Positions 7,594 to 16,235 are shown, counted from the stretch's first letter. The stretch is 64,000 bases of DNA from Mesorhizobium sp. WSM4904 (GCF_029674545.1 NZ_CP121354.1:4101001-4165000), one strand, 5' to 3'. Numbers and translations: made by a program. The notes: a model not told the origin generated them from the sequence alone.

Positions 7594-8961
7594 TCAGTGA
7601 TTTACCGGCAGGTCAAGTTCGGCGGCAAGTGCCTCCAGCGTGTCGCCAAGCACCGCGATAATCTCGCCGATCTGTTTGCGGGTTGTGATCAAAGGCGGGC
7701 AGACCATGAAATTATCACTCACCGGCCCGCCGCGCACGCGCCGCGAGTAGATGATGAGTCCACGCTCGAAGGCAAGATCGATGAGCCGCAAATTGGCGTT
7801 GAGATTTTGTGGCAATGGCGTCCTGGCCAAGGGGTCGGCGTAGAGCTCCGCACCCATGAACAGGCCCTTGCCCCGCACGTCGGCAATGAAAGGAAAGCGA
7901 CCGGAGAGGACTTCAAGCTCGTTCCTCAGCACCTCGCCCATGGCAGCGGAATTCTCTATCAAGCCGAGGCGGTCGACTTCGCTGAGAACAGCAAGGCCCG
8001 CAGCGCAGGCAACAGGGTTGCCGCCATATGTATGGCCGTGAAGGAACCCGCCGTTCTCAACCACCGGCCCGACGATCCTCTGTGTCGCGGCAAGCGCGCC
8101 AAGCGGTGCGTAGCCTGAACTCAGCCCCTTCGACAACGCGACGATATCCGGCCGGCAGGACCAGTGATCGCCGCCCAGAAATTTGCCGGTGCGTCCGATG
8201 CCAGTCATCACCTCGTCGTGGATAAGCAGAATGCCATAGCGATCGCAGATTTCACGAATTCGCGGAAAATAGCTGTCGGGCGGAACCAGTGCCGCGGTCG
8301 CGGCGCCGCCAATCGGCTCCATAATGAAAGCGAGCACGCTTTCCGGCCCTTCCTCCAAGACCTTTTCTTCCAGCATATTGGCGTAGCGAACTCCTCGCTG
8401 CTCCATCGACAGATTGTCGTGGTCGCGATGAACAAGCGGGGCCGGCACCAAAGGCATTGGCCGCCCGACCGGGTCGAATGTCTTGGTAAGGATATCATCG
8501 CCAGTGACGGCAAGCGTGCCGAGCGTGATGCCATGATAGGAGGGCATACGTCCGATGATTTTCCAGCGGTTTTCCTGACCTGTTGCAACGGCCCATTGTC
8601 GCGCGAGCTTGATGCAGGCCTCGACCGCCTCAGAGCCGCCCGATACAAAATAGATACGGTCGAGCCCGTTCGGAAGTCGAGCGGCGAGCCCCCGCGCAAG
8701 TTCGATGGCCTGTTCGTTCTCAAATTGGAAGATGTAGGCGAAGCTGACGCGGTCCAGCTGCCGCTTCATCGCATCGATGACGTGGCGATTGCCGTGACCA
8801 ACATTGACGTTGACCGCGCCACTCGATCCGTCGATGTAGCGGCGGCCGCTCTTATCCCACAGATAGATGCCGTCAGCGCGGTCCACGATTGGCTGGGGCC
8901 GCCGCGTGAAATGGAACAGATTCGGTCGGCGGTCGGTTTCGACGGACTGCACAGCGCTCAT
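7594..8961 (-). CDS. Class III aminotransferase (aspartate aminotransferase family)
   Basis: A 455-residue PLP enzyme of the omega-amino acid/diamine transaminase class. The Schiff-base lysine is Lys278 (DIVALSKGLSSGYAPLGA), Asp249 (LIHDEV) contacts the pyridine nitrogen, and SGGSEAVE near residue 107 binds phosphate. Enzymes of this class transfer amino groups from terminal amines (putrescine, beta-alanine, taurine) to pyruvate or 2-oxoglutarate; which one applies here cannot be read from the sequence. Its ATG directly follows the stop of the dimethylformamidase-like gene (TGAATG, no gap), so the two are almost certainly translated together. Confidence 0.92.
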   Translation of the reverse strand: MSAVQSVETDRRPNLFHFTRRPQPIVDRADGIYLWDKSGRRYIDGSSGAVNVNVGHGNRHVIDAMKRQLDRVSFAYIFQFENEQAIELARGLAARLPNGLDRIYFVSGGSEAVEACIKLARQWAVATGQENRWKIIGRMPSYHGITLGTLAVTGDDILTKTFDPVGRPMPLVPAPLVHRDHDNLSMEQRGVRYANMLEEKVLEEGPESVLAFIMEPIGGAATAALVPPDSYFPRIREICDRYGILLIHDEVMTGIGRTGKFLGGDHWSCRPDIVALSKGLSSGYAPLGALAATQRIVGPVVENGGFLHGHTYGGNPVACAAGLAVLSEVDRLGLIENSAAMGEVLRNELEVLSGRFPFIADVRGKGLFMGAELYADPLARTPLPQNLNANLRLIDLAFERGLIIYSRRVRGGPVSDNFMVCPPLITTRKQIGEIIAVLGDTLEALAAELDLPVNH

Positions 8962-10659
8962 TCACCCTCTCTCGTCTCGGCCAAGGTAGCGGTCGAGAAC
9001 ATTTTTGGTCACGCGTTCGACCATCGCGTCCTGCCTTAGCAGGCCGGCGACCCACTCGCAGCTTCCGGCGTGGAAGACCTCGCCCTTGCCGCGCGGGAAA
9101 TTGACGATCATGCCGTTGCCGCGCTTGACCTTGTCGAGATTGGCGTCGCTCGCCTCGCCGAACAAAGTCTCGGCGGTGAAGCGGCCGTCCTCGTCGGTGA
9201 GGAACTGGTCCTCGATCGGGATGTCGGCGCTTTCCTCGACTTGGCTCGCCATGCCGACGGCGAGCACCTGCAAGCCGTCCGGCGCGCCGCTCTGCGCGGT
9301 CGGGTAGGGCAGGCCGCCGCGGATCTCGAAGTCCAGCCCGTCGACCTCATAGCCATAGACGTGGCTGTCGGCGCCGAGCAGGTCGCCATAATAGACGCCG
9401 GTGCCGGCGAAGGCCCAGTGCTCCGGCCGATAGACCGGGAAGCCGCGCACGCCGCGCGGCGCGCAGCCGCCCCAGCCGGCATAGACGCCGCGCGTTGCAT
9501 TGAGGCCGAAGGTGGCGCTGCCCGGACGGCCGATCTCCGGCGCTTCCCAGGAGTTGGTGGCGCGGGTGACATCGCCGTCGCGATAGGCGGGATCCTCGGC
9601 GCGGGCGCGGTACTTGTAGCAGACTTGCCGGCGGCCCTCGTCCTCCAGCCTGGTCTGCCACATGAAATTGCCGGCGAAACGGGCGGCACGACCGCCGCGC
9701 TCGACATAAGCGTCGACCGCGTCGCGCATCTCCCAGGTCCAGTATTCGTCGTGGCCGACGAACGCGACGCAGTCATAGCCGTCGAGGATCTCCGGCGAGA
9801 AATGCAGCTCGTGCTGGCTGGCGAGATCGACCGCATAGCCGGCGCGCTCGGCGAAGCGGAAGAAATGGCTGTCGTAGCTCGCCCAGCCGGAAGAGGCGTA
9901 TTTCTTCGAATGTCCTGTGGCGAAGGCCCATTCCATATGCGGATAGCGCGGCACGGTTCTCGGCGGCACCGCGACCTCCAGCGGCACGCGCGGCGCTTCC
10001 TTCGGCAACACGACGAAGCCGCGGCACCAGGGGCGCTGCGTGGAGACCATCGTGGCATACTGGTCGCGGTTCGGGCCGGTGATGCCCTGGTAATGGTTCG
10101 AACCGCCCCAGGTATTGTAGGCCATCCAGGTGCCGGTCGCCGCGACCTGCAGCAGGCGGCCAGGCTTGCGGCCGGGCAGGGGTGCGACGATGAAGAGGTG
10201 GTGGCTGTGGATCGGCTCGCCGTCACGGCCGTCCGCCGAGAGCGTCACGCGATAGGCGCCTGACGGCCAGTCGTCGCCGACGCTGAGCTCGAACGAAGCC
10301 TCCCAGCCGCAGCCTTCGACCGAGCATTGGTCGGGCGTATCCTGCCAGCGCGCCGACAGGCCCGTTCCCTCAAAGACCTTGGTCTCGTCTCCACCATCGC
10401 GGACGACAACGATGTCGAACCGCGGCGACGTCGAGCTGACGAACAGCGTCACCGTCTCGCCCGGTCGATAGGAAAATCGGTCGCTGTAGCCCCAGATCTC
10501 GCCGCTCGCGCCGTCCATTCCCGGCCACTCGTAATAGTGGCCGCGCACGGCCTCGCGGCGCTGCTCGGGCGTCAGCCCGAAATCGGGAAATTCGGCGGGC
10601 AACTGCGTCAAGAAGCACCTGAAACCAACAGGCCGCCATTGAGACCATTGGCCGGGCAA
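8962..10659 (-). CDS. N,N-dimethylformamidase large (beta) subunit-like protein
   Basis: A 565-residue protein matching the large subunit of bacterial N,N-dimethylformamidase. The N-terminal beta-rich domain contains WGYSDRFSYRPGETVTLFVS; the large C-terminal domain contains MAYNTWGGSNHYQG, FVGHDEYWTWEMRDAV and GNFMWQTR. Dimethylformamidase cleaves amide C-N bonds and normally needs a small subunit, none of which is seen nearby, so the true substrate may differ. No signal peptide is visible. The start is uncertain: TTG at 10659 gives the longest form, while an internal TTG giving MTQLPAEFPDFGLT has an AGGTG in front. It is the first gene of the five-gene unit. Confidence 0.82.
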   Translation of the reverse strand: MPGQWSQWRPVGFRCFLTQLPAEFPDFGLTPEQRREAVRGHYYEWPGMDGASGEIWGYSDRFSYRPGETVTLFVSSTSPRFDIVVVRDGGDETKVFEGTGLSARWQDTPDQCSVEGCGWEASFELSVGDDWPSGAYRVTLSADGRDGEPIHSHHLFIVAPLPGRKPGRLLQVAATGTWMAYNTWGGSNHYQGITGPNRDQYATMVSTQRPWCRGFVVLPKEAPRVPLEVAVPPRTVPRYPHMEWAFATGHSKKYASSGWASYDSHFFRFAERAGYAVDLASQHELHFSPEILDGYDCVAFVGHDEYWTWEMRDAVDAYVERGGRAARFAGNFMWQTRLEDEGRRQVCYKYRARAEDPAYRDGDVTRATNSWEAPEIGRPGSATFGLNATRGVYAGWGGCAPRGVRGFPVYRPEHWAFAGTGVYYGDLLGADSHVYGYEVDGLDFEIRGGLPYPTAQSGAPDGLQVLAVGMASQVEESADIPIEDQFLTDEDGRFTAETLFGEASDANLDKVKRGNGMIVNFPRGKGEVFHAGSCEWVAGLLRQDAMVERVTKNVLDRYLGRDERG

Positions 10660-10763
10660 GCGTCAAATGGAAACGATCGGGCCAGCAAACGTCTGCGCTT
10701 GGCGATATCCGGCAAACGAACTAATTTCATTCTCAGGCGATGTTTCCAACGCCGGGAGCCGAC

Positions 10764-11012
10764 ATGCTGCGCGTGCAAAGGGTCAAGGTCGACGACATCT
10801 ACGTGCCGACGGCGCGTCGCAAGACGCTGCATCCCGAGACCGTGCGCCATCTCGCCGAGGACATCCTCGAAAACGGCATGAAGATGCCGATCCAGGTGCG
10901 CCACGACGGCAAGCGCCATGTTCTGGTCGAAGGGCTGCATCGGCTGGAAGCCGCCAAATGGCTCGGCGAAACCGAGATCGACGCCTATCTCGTCCAGGCC
11001 CGGCGCCACTAG
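10764..11012 (+). CDS. Stand-alone ParB/Srx-like domain protein, 82 aa
   Basis: A single ParB N-terminal-like domain without the DNA-binding half of true ParB. The segment DDIYVPTARRKTLHPETV, then IQVRHDGKRHVLVEGLHR and LEAAKWLGE, follows the ParB/sulfiredoxin-like fold with the EGLHR box at the nucleotide-binding loop. Such single-domain proteins can bind nucleotides or DNA, but their role is unknown. ATG at 10764 has GGGAG 6 nt upstream. It is divergent from the dimethylformamidase-like gene, with about 100 nt for two promoters. No parA is nearby, so no role in partition is proposed. Confidence 0.8.
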   Translation: MLRVQRVKVDDIYVPTARRKTLHPETVRHLAEDILENGMKMPIQVRHDGKRHVLVEGLHRLEAAKWLGETEIDAYLVQARRH

Positions 11013-11138
11013 TTCCATCCTATTTTGCTGCCGCGTCGCCCCCTGCATCACCGCAAGCGATCACGTCCCATCAACGCTTTTTGATTGACGCTGCGATGCT
11101 CGCCGCTACCGTGAGCTATTTCCACGAAGCGAGTGTCG

Positions 11139-11537
11139 ATGATGACGAAATACCAGGGCGGATGCCTGTGCGGCGCGGTGCGCTATCGGGCCGAGGCCGA
11201 ACCGATCAACGAGCGCGTCTGCCATTGCCGGCTCTGCCAGAAGGCTATCGGCGCGGCCTTCAACGCGCGGCTCCTGTTCCGCATCGACGACGTCACCGTC
11301 GAAGGGCCTCTGGCGACGGTCAATTCCTCGCCGGACCTCAAGCGCGGCTTCTGTTCTTCCTGCGGCACGACGCTGTTTTCGCGGCGCGATTCCAGAGGTA
11401 TTCTCGGCGTTACCTCCGGTTCACTCGACGATCCGTCGGCGTTCAGGCCCGACATGCATTTCTGGACCGCTTCCATGCAACCCTGGGTGCGACTCGACGA
11501 CGGCTTGCCGCAATATGAGGGTGCTCCGCCGGCGTAG
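11139..11537 (+). CDS. GFA/CENP-V family zinc protein
   Basis: A 132-residue protein of the glutathione-dependent formaldehyde-activating enzyme (GFA) family. Its zinc-binding cysteines lie in the expected order: GGCLCGAVRY, VCHCRLCQK and GFCSSCGT. Family members bind glutathione or S-hydroxymethyl-glutathione, but most are uncharacterised. Tandem ATGs at 11139 and 11142 and a GTG at 11133 compete as start; the first ATG was chosen. It is followed at once by the palindromic repeat at 11545. Confidence 0.87.
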   Translation: MMTKYQGGCLCGAVRYRAEAEPINERVCHCRLCQKAIGAAFNARLLFRIDDVTVEGPLATVNSSPDLKRGFCSSCGTTLFSRRDSRGILGVTSGSLDDPSAFRPDMHFWTASMQPWVRLDDGLPQYEGAPPA

Positions 11538-11544
11538 AGCTTAA

Positions 11545-11692
11545 CCTTCTCCCCTTGTGGGAGAAGGTGGCCGAGCGAAGCTCGGTCGGATGAGGGGTGT
11601 TCCAGGGAATGCCAGCGTCTCACTCCACTGGAACACCCCTCATCCGTCTCGGCGCTGCGCGCCGATCTACCTTCTCCCACAAGGGGAGAAGG
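11545..11692. repeat. Palindromic intergenic element, family B, full copy
   Basis: A 148-bp inverted repeat. The left arm starts CCTTCTCCCCTTGTGGGAGA and goes on to CGGATGAGGGGTGTTCCAG; the right arm is its complement with a different internal hairpin (GCGCTGCGCGC versus CGAGCGAAGCTCG). A half copy lies at 19640-19696. This sequence type is abundant between genes in Mesorhizobium as I remember it. It may also end transcription of the GFA gene. Confidence 0.8.
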
Positions 11693-11812
11693 AAGAATGC
11701 CTGCAAAAAAATTTCATCTTCGATTCACGAGATAGCCGGCAAAGCGTCATTGGCGAGCCATCATTGGCTGCTTATCTGACCGCCATGCGGGAAGGCATCG
11801 AGGAGGCGACGG

Positions 11813-12025
11813 ATGAGCGAGAGCATCAATACCCTGGACGAGCTTTTGAACGACCCGATGATCCAACTCGTGATGGAGCGTGACCGCGTGCGCCCGGCCG
11901 AGATTCGCATGCTCCTGGAAAAGGCTCGCGACAAGACCGTCGACGATTCCCGCATCGACCAGCCGGTGCTGCCGCCGGCGCATGTCGTGGCCAGAAGCTG
12001 CTTGAAGCAATGGCTGTACCGCTAG
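11813..12025 (+). CDS. Small conserved-looking protein, 70 aa
   Basis: Unrecognised. It starts at ATG 11813 with an excellent GAGGAGG 5 nt upstream and reads MSESINTLDELLNDPMIQLV, then a helical, charged segment with RVRPAEIRMLLEKARD and a C-terminus CLKQWLYR. There are no membrane segments or known motifs. It stands alone between a palindromic repeat and the convergent GNAT gene. The strong ribosome site and amphipathic helices make it a real gene; its function is unknown. Confidence 0.75.
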   Translation: MSESINTLDELLNDPMIQLVMERDRVRPAEIRMLLEKARDKTVDDSRIDQPVLPPAHVVARSCLKQWLYR

Positions 12026-12034
12026 TTCATCCCA

Positions 12035-12946
12035 TCAGCTCGAATGCGCCGGCAAATAGCTGTAATGACTGCGGAAATAGGCAATTTTGAAACCGAGCTG
12101 CGCGTAGTTGCGGTAGGCCGGACCATCACGTTCCGGGCGCGGCGCCTCGATGTCGGCGACGAACAGTTTCGCGCCGGCGGCGATCCCGTCGCGAACCAGC
12201 CTTTCGCCAAGCATGGCGTCGAGATCGAAGCTTGGCGCCATGATGCCGGGCACCGGCGCGTCGATGCCGCTCCAGGCGGCGCCGTCCGAGATGAACAGTG
12301 AGCGCACCGCGGCCACCGCACCATCACGTTTCAGCATGTAGTGACGCCAGCCCTTGCGGCCGACCAGCGCTATGAGCCAAGGCGAGGTGGGCAACCTGTA
12401 CTTGCCATCGATGAAGGCAGCCCATTCCGGAGCCGTTTTGGGCGTGACCTCCTCGACCGACAGATCGTCGGCCGAAAACAGCGGTTCGGCCGCCAGCGGC
12501 GTCGCATCGCGAAAGATGCGTTCCCAGCCGCTCTGGTGCTGCAGCCCGCGAGCTTCCAGCCAACATCTCAATCGCGACGGCTCGGTATGCGGGCTTGTAT
12601 AGAACCACGGCCGGAGAATGCCTGCAGCACGATAGTGCGCCAGCAGCGCGTCGAGCTGAGCCTCCGAGGCCGGGCCGTCGACGCCGATGTTCTTCACGCA
12701 GTTGAAATGGATGAACGGGATCATCGTGCAGGTGGTCCAGACGAGGTCGCCGTCGCGAGCGATCGACAGGTCGTGCCGCGCGGCGAAATCCGCGGGTGCG
12801 GCGTCGTAGAGGTCGAGCCAGGCATTGACCTCGGCGCGCTCGATGGCGCGGCTCATGTCGCGTGACACCTCCTCGATCGCGATTTCGGGAACATGCGTGT
12901 CCGGCGGCACGACCGGCTGCAGCTCCGAGAGGGCGGCGGTCGACAT
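12035..12946 (-). CDS. GNAT-like N-acetyltransferase, 303 aa
   Basis: Predicted acyltransferase with an N-terminal half that resembles a degenerate GNAT unit (WTTCTMIPFIHFNCVKNIGV) and a C-terminal half that also looks like one, ending NYAQLGFKIAYFRSHYSYLP. In place of a clear RxxGxG loop it has LGERLVRDGIAAGAKLF, so the assignment is by overall pattern. The substrate is unknown. It starts at ATG 12946. The upstream region carries a perfect palindrome (12968-12980) that could bind a repressor. Confidence 0.7.
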   Translation of the reverse strand: MSTAALSELQPVVPPDTHVPEIAIEEVSRDMSRAIERAEVNAWLDLYDAAPADFAARHDLSIARDGDLVWTTCTMIPFIHFNCVKNIGVDGPASEAQLDALLAHYRAAGILRPWFYTSPHTEPSRLRCWLEARGLQHQSGWERIFRDATPLAAEPLFSADDLSVEEVTPKTAPEWAAFIDGKYRLPTSPWLIALVGRKGWRHYMLKRDGAVAAVRSLFISDGAAWSGIDAPVPGIMAPSFDLDAMLGERLVRDGIAAGAKLFVADIEAPRPERDGPAYRNYAQLGFKIAYFRSHYSYLPAHSS

Positions 12947-12967
12947 GGTGGTCCTCCTCCGATTTAC

Positions 12968-12980
12968 CTTACAGTGTAAG
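12968..12980. promoter_or_regulatory. Perfect palindrome upstream of the GNAT gene, possible TetR-type operator
   Basis: CTTACAGTGTAAG reads the same on both strands around the central base. It sits about 22 nt upstream of the GNAT start at 12946, in an AT-rich promoter-like region. A second half-site-like CTTACA occurs at about 13033. Operators of this shape are common for TetR-family repressors, but no regulator gene is adjacent. Confidence 0.45.
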
Positions 12981-13151
12981 ATTAGTGGATGATAATATGG
13001 GTGCGCCCATTGTCAAGCAGGATTAGCGGCACCTTACAAATCCGTGAGTTGGATTCACGGGATCGTGAGGCTAAGGCTGTCCTCGAGGGGCTTTGCGAAT
13101 GGCGATTCACTTTTGCTCCGGCAGGACCGGGGCGCTGGGGAAAGGACTGGG

Positions 13152-14024
13152 ATGACCGACGTCTGCACTCAAGGGTTGGACACCGGCTTTGTCGGCCTGG
13201 GCTATGCCAAGGTGGCGTTTCTCGGCATCGTCCAAGGCATCACCGAATTGCTGCCGATCTCTTCGACGGCGCATATGCGCATCGTGCCGGCCGTGCTGGG
13301 CTGGCAGGATCCGGGTTCCGCCTTCTCGGCCGCCATGCAGCTTGCGGCCCTTGCCGCGGTGATCAGTTATTTCTGGAGCGATGTCAGGGAAGTCGCGGTG
13401 GGTTCGCTGTCGGCGCTTGCGCGGCGCGATTACGCCAACCGCTACTTTCGCCTGGCGATTGGCATCGTGCTTGCGACGGTTCCGATCGTCATCGTCGGCC
13501 TTGCGCTTTCCGGCGTGCTCAATGCCTGCAATTCGCCGCTGCGTGGACTGGCCGTGATCGGCTTGTCCTGCATCGTCATGGCCGTGCTGCTTGCGCTCTC
13601 CGAAATCTATGCCAGCCACAGGCTTACACTCGACAAGGTCTCGGTGCTCGACGCCTTGCTTGTCGGCGTTGCCCAGGTGGGCGCGCTCATTCCTGGCGTC
13701 TCGCGCTCGGGTTCGACGCTGACGGCGGCGCTGGGCCTTGGCTATGCCCGGCCGGAGGCCGCGCGGCTCTCCTTCCTGCTCGGCCTGCCGGCGATCGCGC
13801 TTGCTGGCCTGAAGGAGCTTTGGGAACTGCACAAGATTCACCTCGGTGCATATGGCTGGTCGGTCCTGGCCGTCGGCCTCGTCGTCGCCTCGATCTCGGC
13901 CTTCTTCGCCATATGGGGCCTGATGCGCGTGCTCGAGCGCTTTTCCGCCTGGCCCTTCGTCGTCTATCGCGGCCTGCTGGGCGTCGTGCTCTTGATCAGC
14001 GTCGCTGCCGGCTGGCTGAGCTAG
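13152..14024 (+). CDS. uppP: Undecaprenyl-diphosphate phosphatase
   Basis: A 290-residue polytopic inner-membrane enzyme that removes a phosphate from undecaprenyl diphosphate, recycling the lipid carrier for peptidoglycan and other surface polymers. Both catalytic motifs are present: QGITELLPISSTAHM with Glu32 and PGVSRSGSTLTAALGLG with Arg185. The PISSTAHM variant, instead of PVSSSGH, marks the divergent BacA-like branch common in alphaproteobacteria. ATG at 13152 was chosen because GGAAAGGA lies just upstream and the 36-residue upstream extension is not family-like. Conferring bacitracin tolerance is a family property. Confidence 0.9.
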   Translation: MTDVCTQGLDTGFVGLGYAKVAFLGIVQGITELLPISSTAHMRIVPAVLGWQDPGSAFSAAMQLAALAAVISYFWSDVREVAVGSLSALARRDYANRYFRLAIGIVLATVPIVIVGLALSGVLNACNSPLRGLAVIGLSCIVMAVLLALSEIYASHRLTLDKVSVLDALLVGVAQVGALIPGVSRSGSTLTAALGLGYARPEAARLSFLLGLPAIALAGLKELWELHKIHLGAYGWSVLAVGLVVASISAFFAIWGLMRVLERFSAWPFVVYRGLLGVVLLISVAAGWLS

Positions 14025-14079
14025 AGGCAGCCGCAAAATCGGCTATATCGACACCTGAACCTCCGCTTCGGGTGTCTTG

Positions 14080-14871
14080 ATGGATCTTGCGACGCTACTG
14101 CAATCGGTGCCCTTGCTGGCAACGCTGGTGAAATCGGCGCTGCCGGCCGCCGTCGGCGCGACTTTAAGCGCCGGGCAATGGCTGGCGGCGCTGCCGCCGT
14201 GCCGCAACCTGACCTTCGAGACCGCGACCTATCTCGTCTGCGAGACCGATCCGCGGCAATTTTCGATCGAGCTGTTCTGGAAGAACAAGGATGGCGACCT
14301 CTATCGCTCGCTGCACAATCTGCGCACGGCCGAGCAGGCGGCCGGGCGCACAATGCTCTTCGGCATCAATGCCGGCATGTATCATCCGGACCTCGCGCCG
14401 GTGGGACTCTATGTCGAACAGGGCAGGCAGGTCACGCCCGCAAAAACCGGGGCCGGCACCGGCAATTTCTCCATGCAGCCGAACGGAATATTCTATCTCA
14501 GCGGCGGCAAGGCGGGCGTTCGCGCGACGAGGGACTATCTGAAGCGTCCGCCGCGTGTGGATTACGCGACCCAATCGGGGCCGATGCTGGTCATCGACGG
14601 CAGGCTGCATCCGAAATTCCAGGCCGGCAGCCCATCGCGAAAAATCCGCGACGGCGTCGGCGTGCGGGCCGACGGCGTCGCCGTCTTTGCCATCTCGAAC
14701 GACGTCGTGACATTCCACGAATTCGCGCGCCTGTTCCGCGACGAGCTTGGCTGCCCGAACGCGCTGTTCCTCGACGGCTCGATATCGAGCCTCTATGCGC
14801 CGGCCATCGGCCGCAACGACGATTTCTGGAATCTCGGTCCGATGATCGGCGTGTTCAGGCGAGGTGGCTAG
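14080..14871 (+). CDS. Phosphodiester glycosidase family protein (DUF2233/NAGPA-like)
   Basis: A 263-residue protein with the NAGPA-type phosphodiester glycosidase domain. Family landmarks are FGINAGMYHPD, the TGAGTGNFSMQPNGIFYL segment, YATQSGPMLV and the C-terminal ALFLDGSISSLY. It probably hydrolyses a sugar phosphodiester or anomeric linkage in the envelope. A hydrophobic N-terminus (residues 5-35) suggests export or anchoring. ATG at 14080 is the start. The leader from 14050 forms a stem GACACC/GGTGTC that includes the presumed ribosome site. It is 55 nt after uppP, so co-transcription is plausible. Confidence 0.85.
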   Translation: MDLATLLQSVPLLATLVKSALPAAVGATLSAGQWLAALPPCRNLTFETATYLVCETDPRQFSIELFWKNKDGDLYRSLHNLRTAEQAAGRTMLFGINAGMYHPDLAPVGLYVEQGRQVTPAKTGAGTGNFSMQPNGIFYLSGGKAGVRATRDYLKRPPRVDYATQSGPMLVIDGRLHPKFQAGSPSRKIRDGVGVRADGVAVFAISNDVVTFHEFARLFRDELGCPNALFLDGSISSLYAPAIGRNDDFWNLGPMIGVFRRGG

Positions 14872-14950
14872 ACATCAGCCATCGGCCAGCGGCGGAAAGC
14901 TGCATCAGGCAGGGCGCCGCGGCGCGGACAGCACCGCGGCGCCTTCACGT

Positions 14951-15922
14951 TCAGTTGGATGCGTCCTGGATTGCGGACAGCAGCCACGGGCCGCCAGCCT
15001 CGCGTGTAAAAGTCCACAATTCGGTCGCTTCGACCGGATTTTTCGGATCGCCCTTTTCGACAGCGCCGGTCTGGCGATTGCGCATGACATCGATGGCCTG
15101 CCAGCGCATTGCCGCCGTGGCGTAGTCGCGCGAGCCTTCTCGCCACGCCTCCGCAATGTCGGCTTCCAGCAGCTCGAGATTGGTCACGTCGTTTTTGAGG
15201 CCATGCGTCGCGTTGTCCGCGAGCTCCTCCGAAAGATAGGAGACCATCTCGGGCGTCGTCAGCCTTCGCAATCCCTGGTGATCCTCGCGACTGAACGCGG
15301 TCTGCACGTCGCCGAGGATACGTTCGAACGCGTCCCGGTCGGTATCCGTGATGCCGATTTCGTCAGCGCCGGATGCGCCGGCCGCGCCCAAACCCGTGGT
15401 GCGGGATGGGTAGCTGGGTTGGGAACCTCCCCAGCCTTGCTGGCCGAACGGAAAGCCGGAGCTTCTCATATTGGCCGGCGCGGCATTGTCGCGGCTGAAA
15501 AACCGCATCGCCAGCATGATGAGGCCGCCGATCAGCAGCAGCTGGAAGATGAAGCTGAAGCCGCCGCCGATGCCGCCGAAGCCATGGCCGAGCATCATGC
15601 CGAACAAGCCGTTGAAGAGCAGTCCGCCGACCAGCCCGCCGACGAAGCCGCCGCCAAACCCGTTCCAGAATCCCGGTCGCGCCTGGCCGGGAAACGACTG
15701 CGACGGCGGTATCGACTGGGTGGTGTTCGGCGTCATCGAGCGCGTTACAGGCGCGGTATAGGGCGCGGTCTTCGTCGGTGCCGGGGCCTGGAAAGTACGG
15801 CTGCCGCGGCTGCCGAAACTGCCGCCCATGCGCGCCTCGGCGGTGCCTATGGACACACTTCCGAGCGCCATCAGCAGGATCAGGAAGATCGACGCGACTT
15901 TGATCGTCCGTGATTTTGACAT
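14951..15922 (-). CDS. Tim44-like domain membrane protein
   Basis: A 323-residue protein with an N-terminal signal or anchor (KVASIFLILLMALGSVSIG), a Gly/Ser/Pro-rich segment, a glycine-rich hydrophobic stretch and then a membrane segment (FIFQLLLIGGLIMLAMRFF). The C-terminal half is the Tim44-like domain (DRDAFERILGDVQTAFSRED through AMRWQAIDVMRN). Such proteins sit in the alphaproteobacterial inner membrane and are related to the mitochondrial import factor Tim44; their bacterial role is unclear. It is convergent with the phosphodiester glycosidase and divergent from the GH25 gene. Confidence 0.88.
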   Translation of the reverse strand: MSKSRTIKVASIFLILLMALGSVSIGTAEARMGGSFGSRGSRTFQAPAPTKTAPYTAPVTRSMTPNTTQSIPPSQSFPGQARPGFWNGFGGGFVGGLVGGLLFNGLFGMMLGHGFGGIGGGFSFIFQLLLIGGLIMLAMRFFSRDNAAPANMRSSGFPFGQQGWGGSQPSYPSRTTGLGAAGASGADEIGITDTDRDAFERILGDVQTAFSREDHQGLRRLTTPEMVSYLSEELADNATHGLKNDVTNLELLEADIAEAWREGSRDYATAAMRWQAIDVMRNRQTGAVEKGDPKNPVEATELWTFTREAGGPWLLSAIQDASN

Positions 15923-16235
15923 TGGTGACAGATCCTTGGGGTGACAATCCTTGGGTCGGAGCGTTTCAAACGCATCTAGCGAGCCCCCTATATGGGTACG
16001 AATTGAGGCGGGGTTAGACCCCGTCTTTCAGACGTCAGTCGCTTTAGGGCCTGCAGCCGTCCAATCAGAGCCTTGCGGCTTCCGGCTTCATGGCGGCTTG
16101 GGCCGTCCGCGAATCGCCCGGCCGGACCAAAAGTAAATTTTGATTCAAACTTTGTTGGTAATTTCTCGTTAGGAATGGGGCTTCCGGCGGCGCTGTTCCT
16201 GCCCTCGGTCTGTTTTGTTTTGCGTACAGGTCAAG
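15923..16235. other. 313-bp divergent intergenic region
   Basis: No coding sequence seen. It should hold the promoters of the Tim44-like gene (minus) and the GH25 gene (plus). A short stem-loop GGGGT/ACCCC lies near 16010-16023, and an AT-rich stretch at 16132-16170 is the likeliest promoter for the GH25 gene. Confidence 0.5.
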
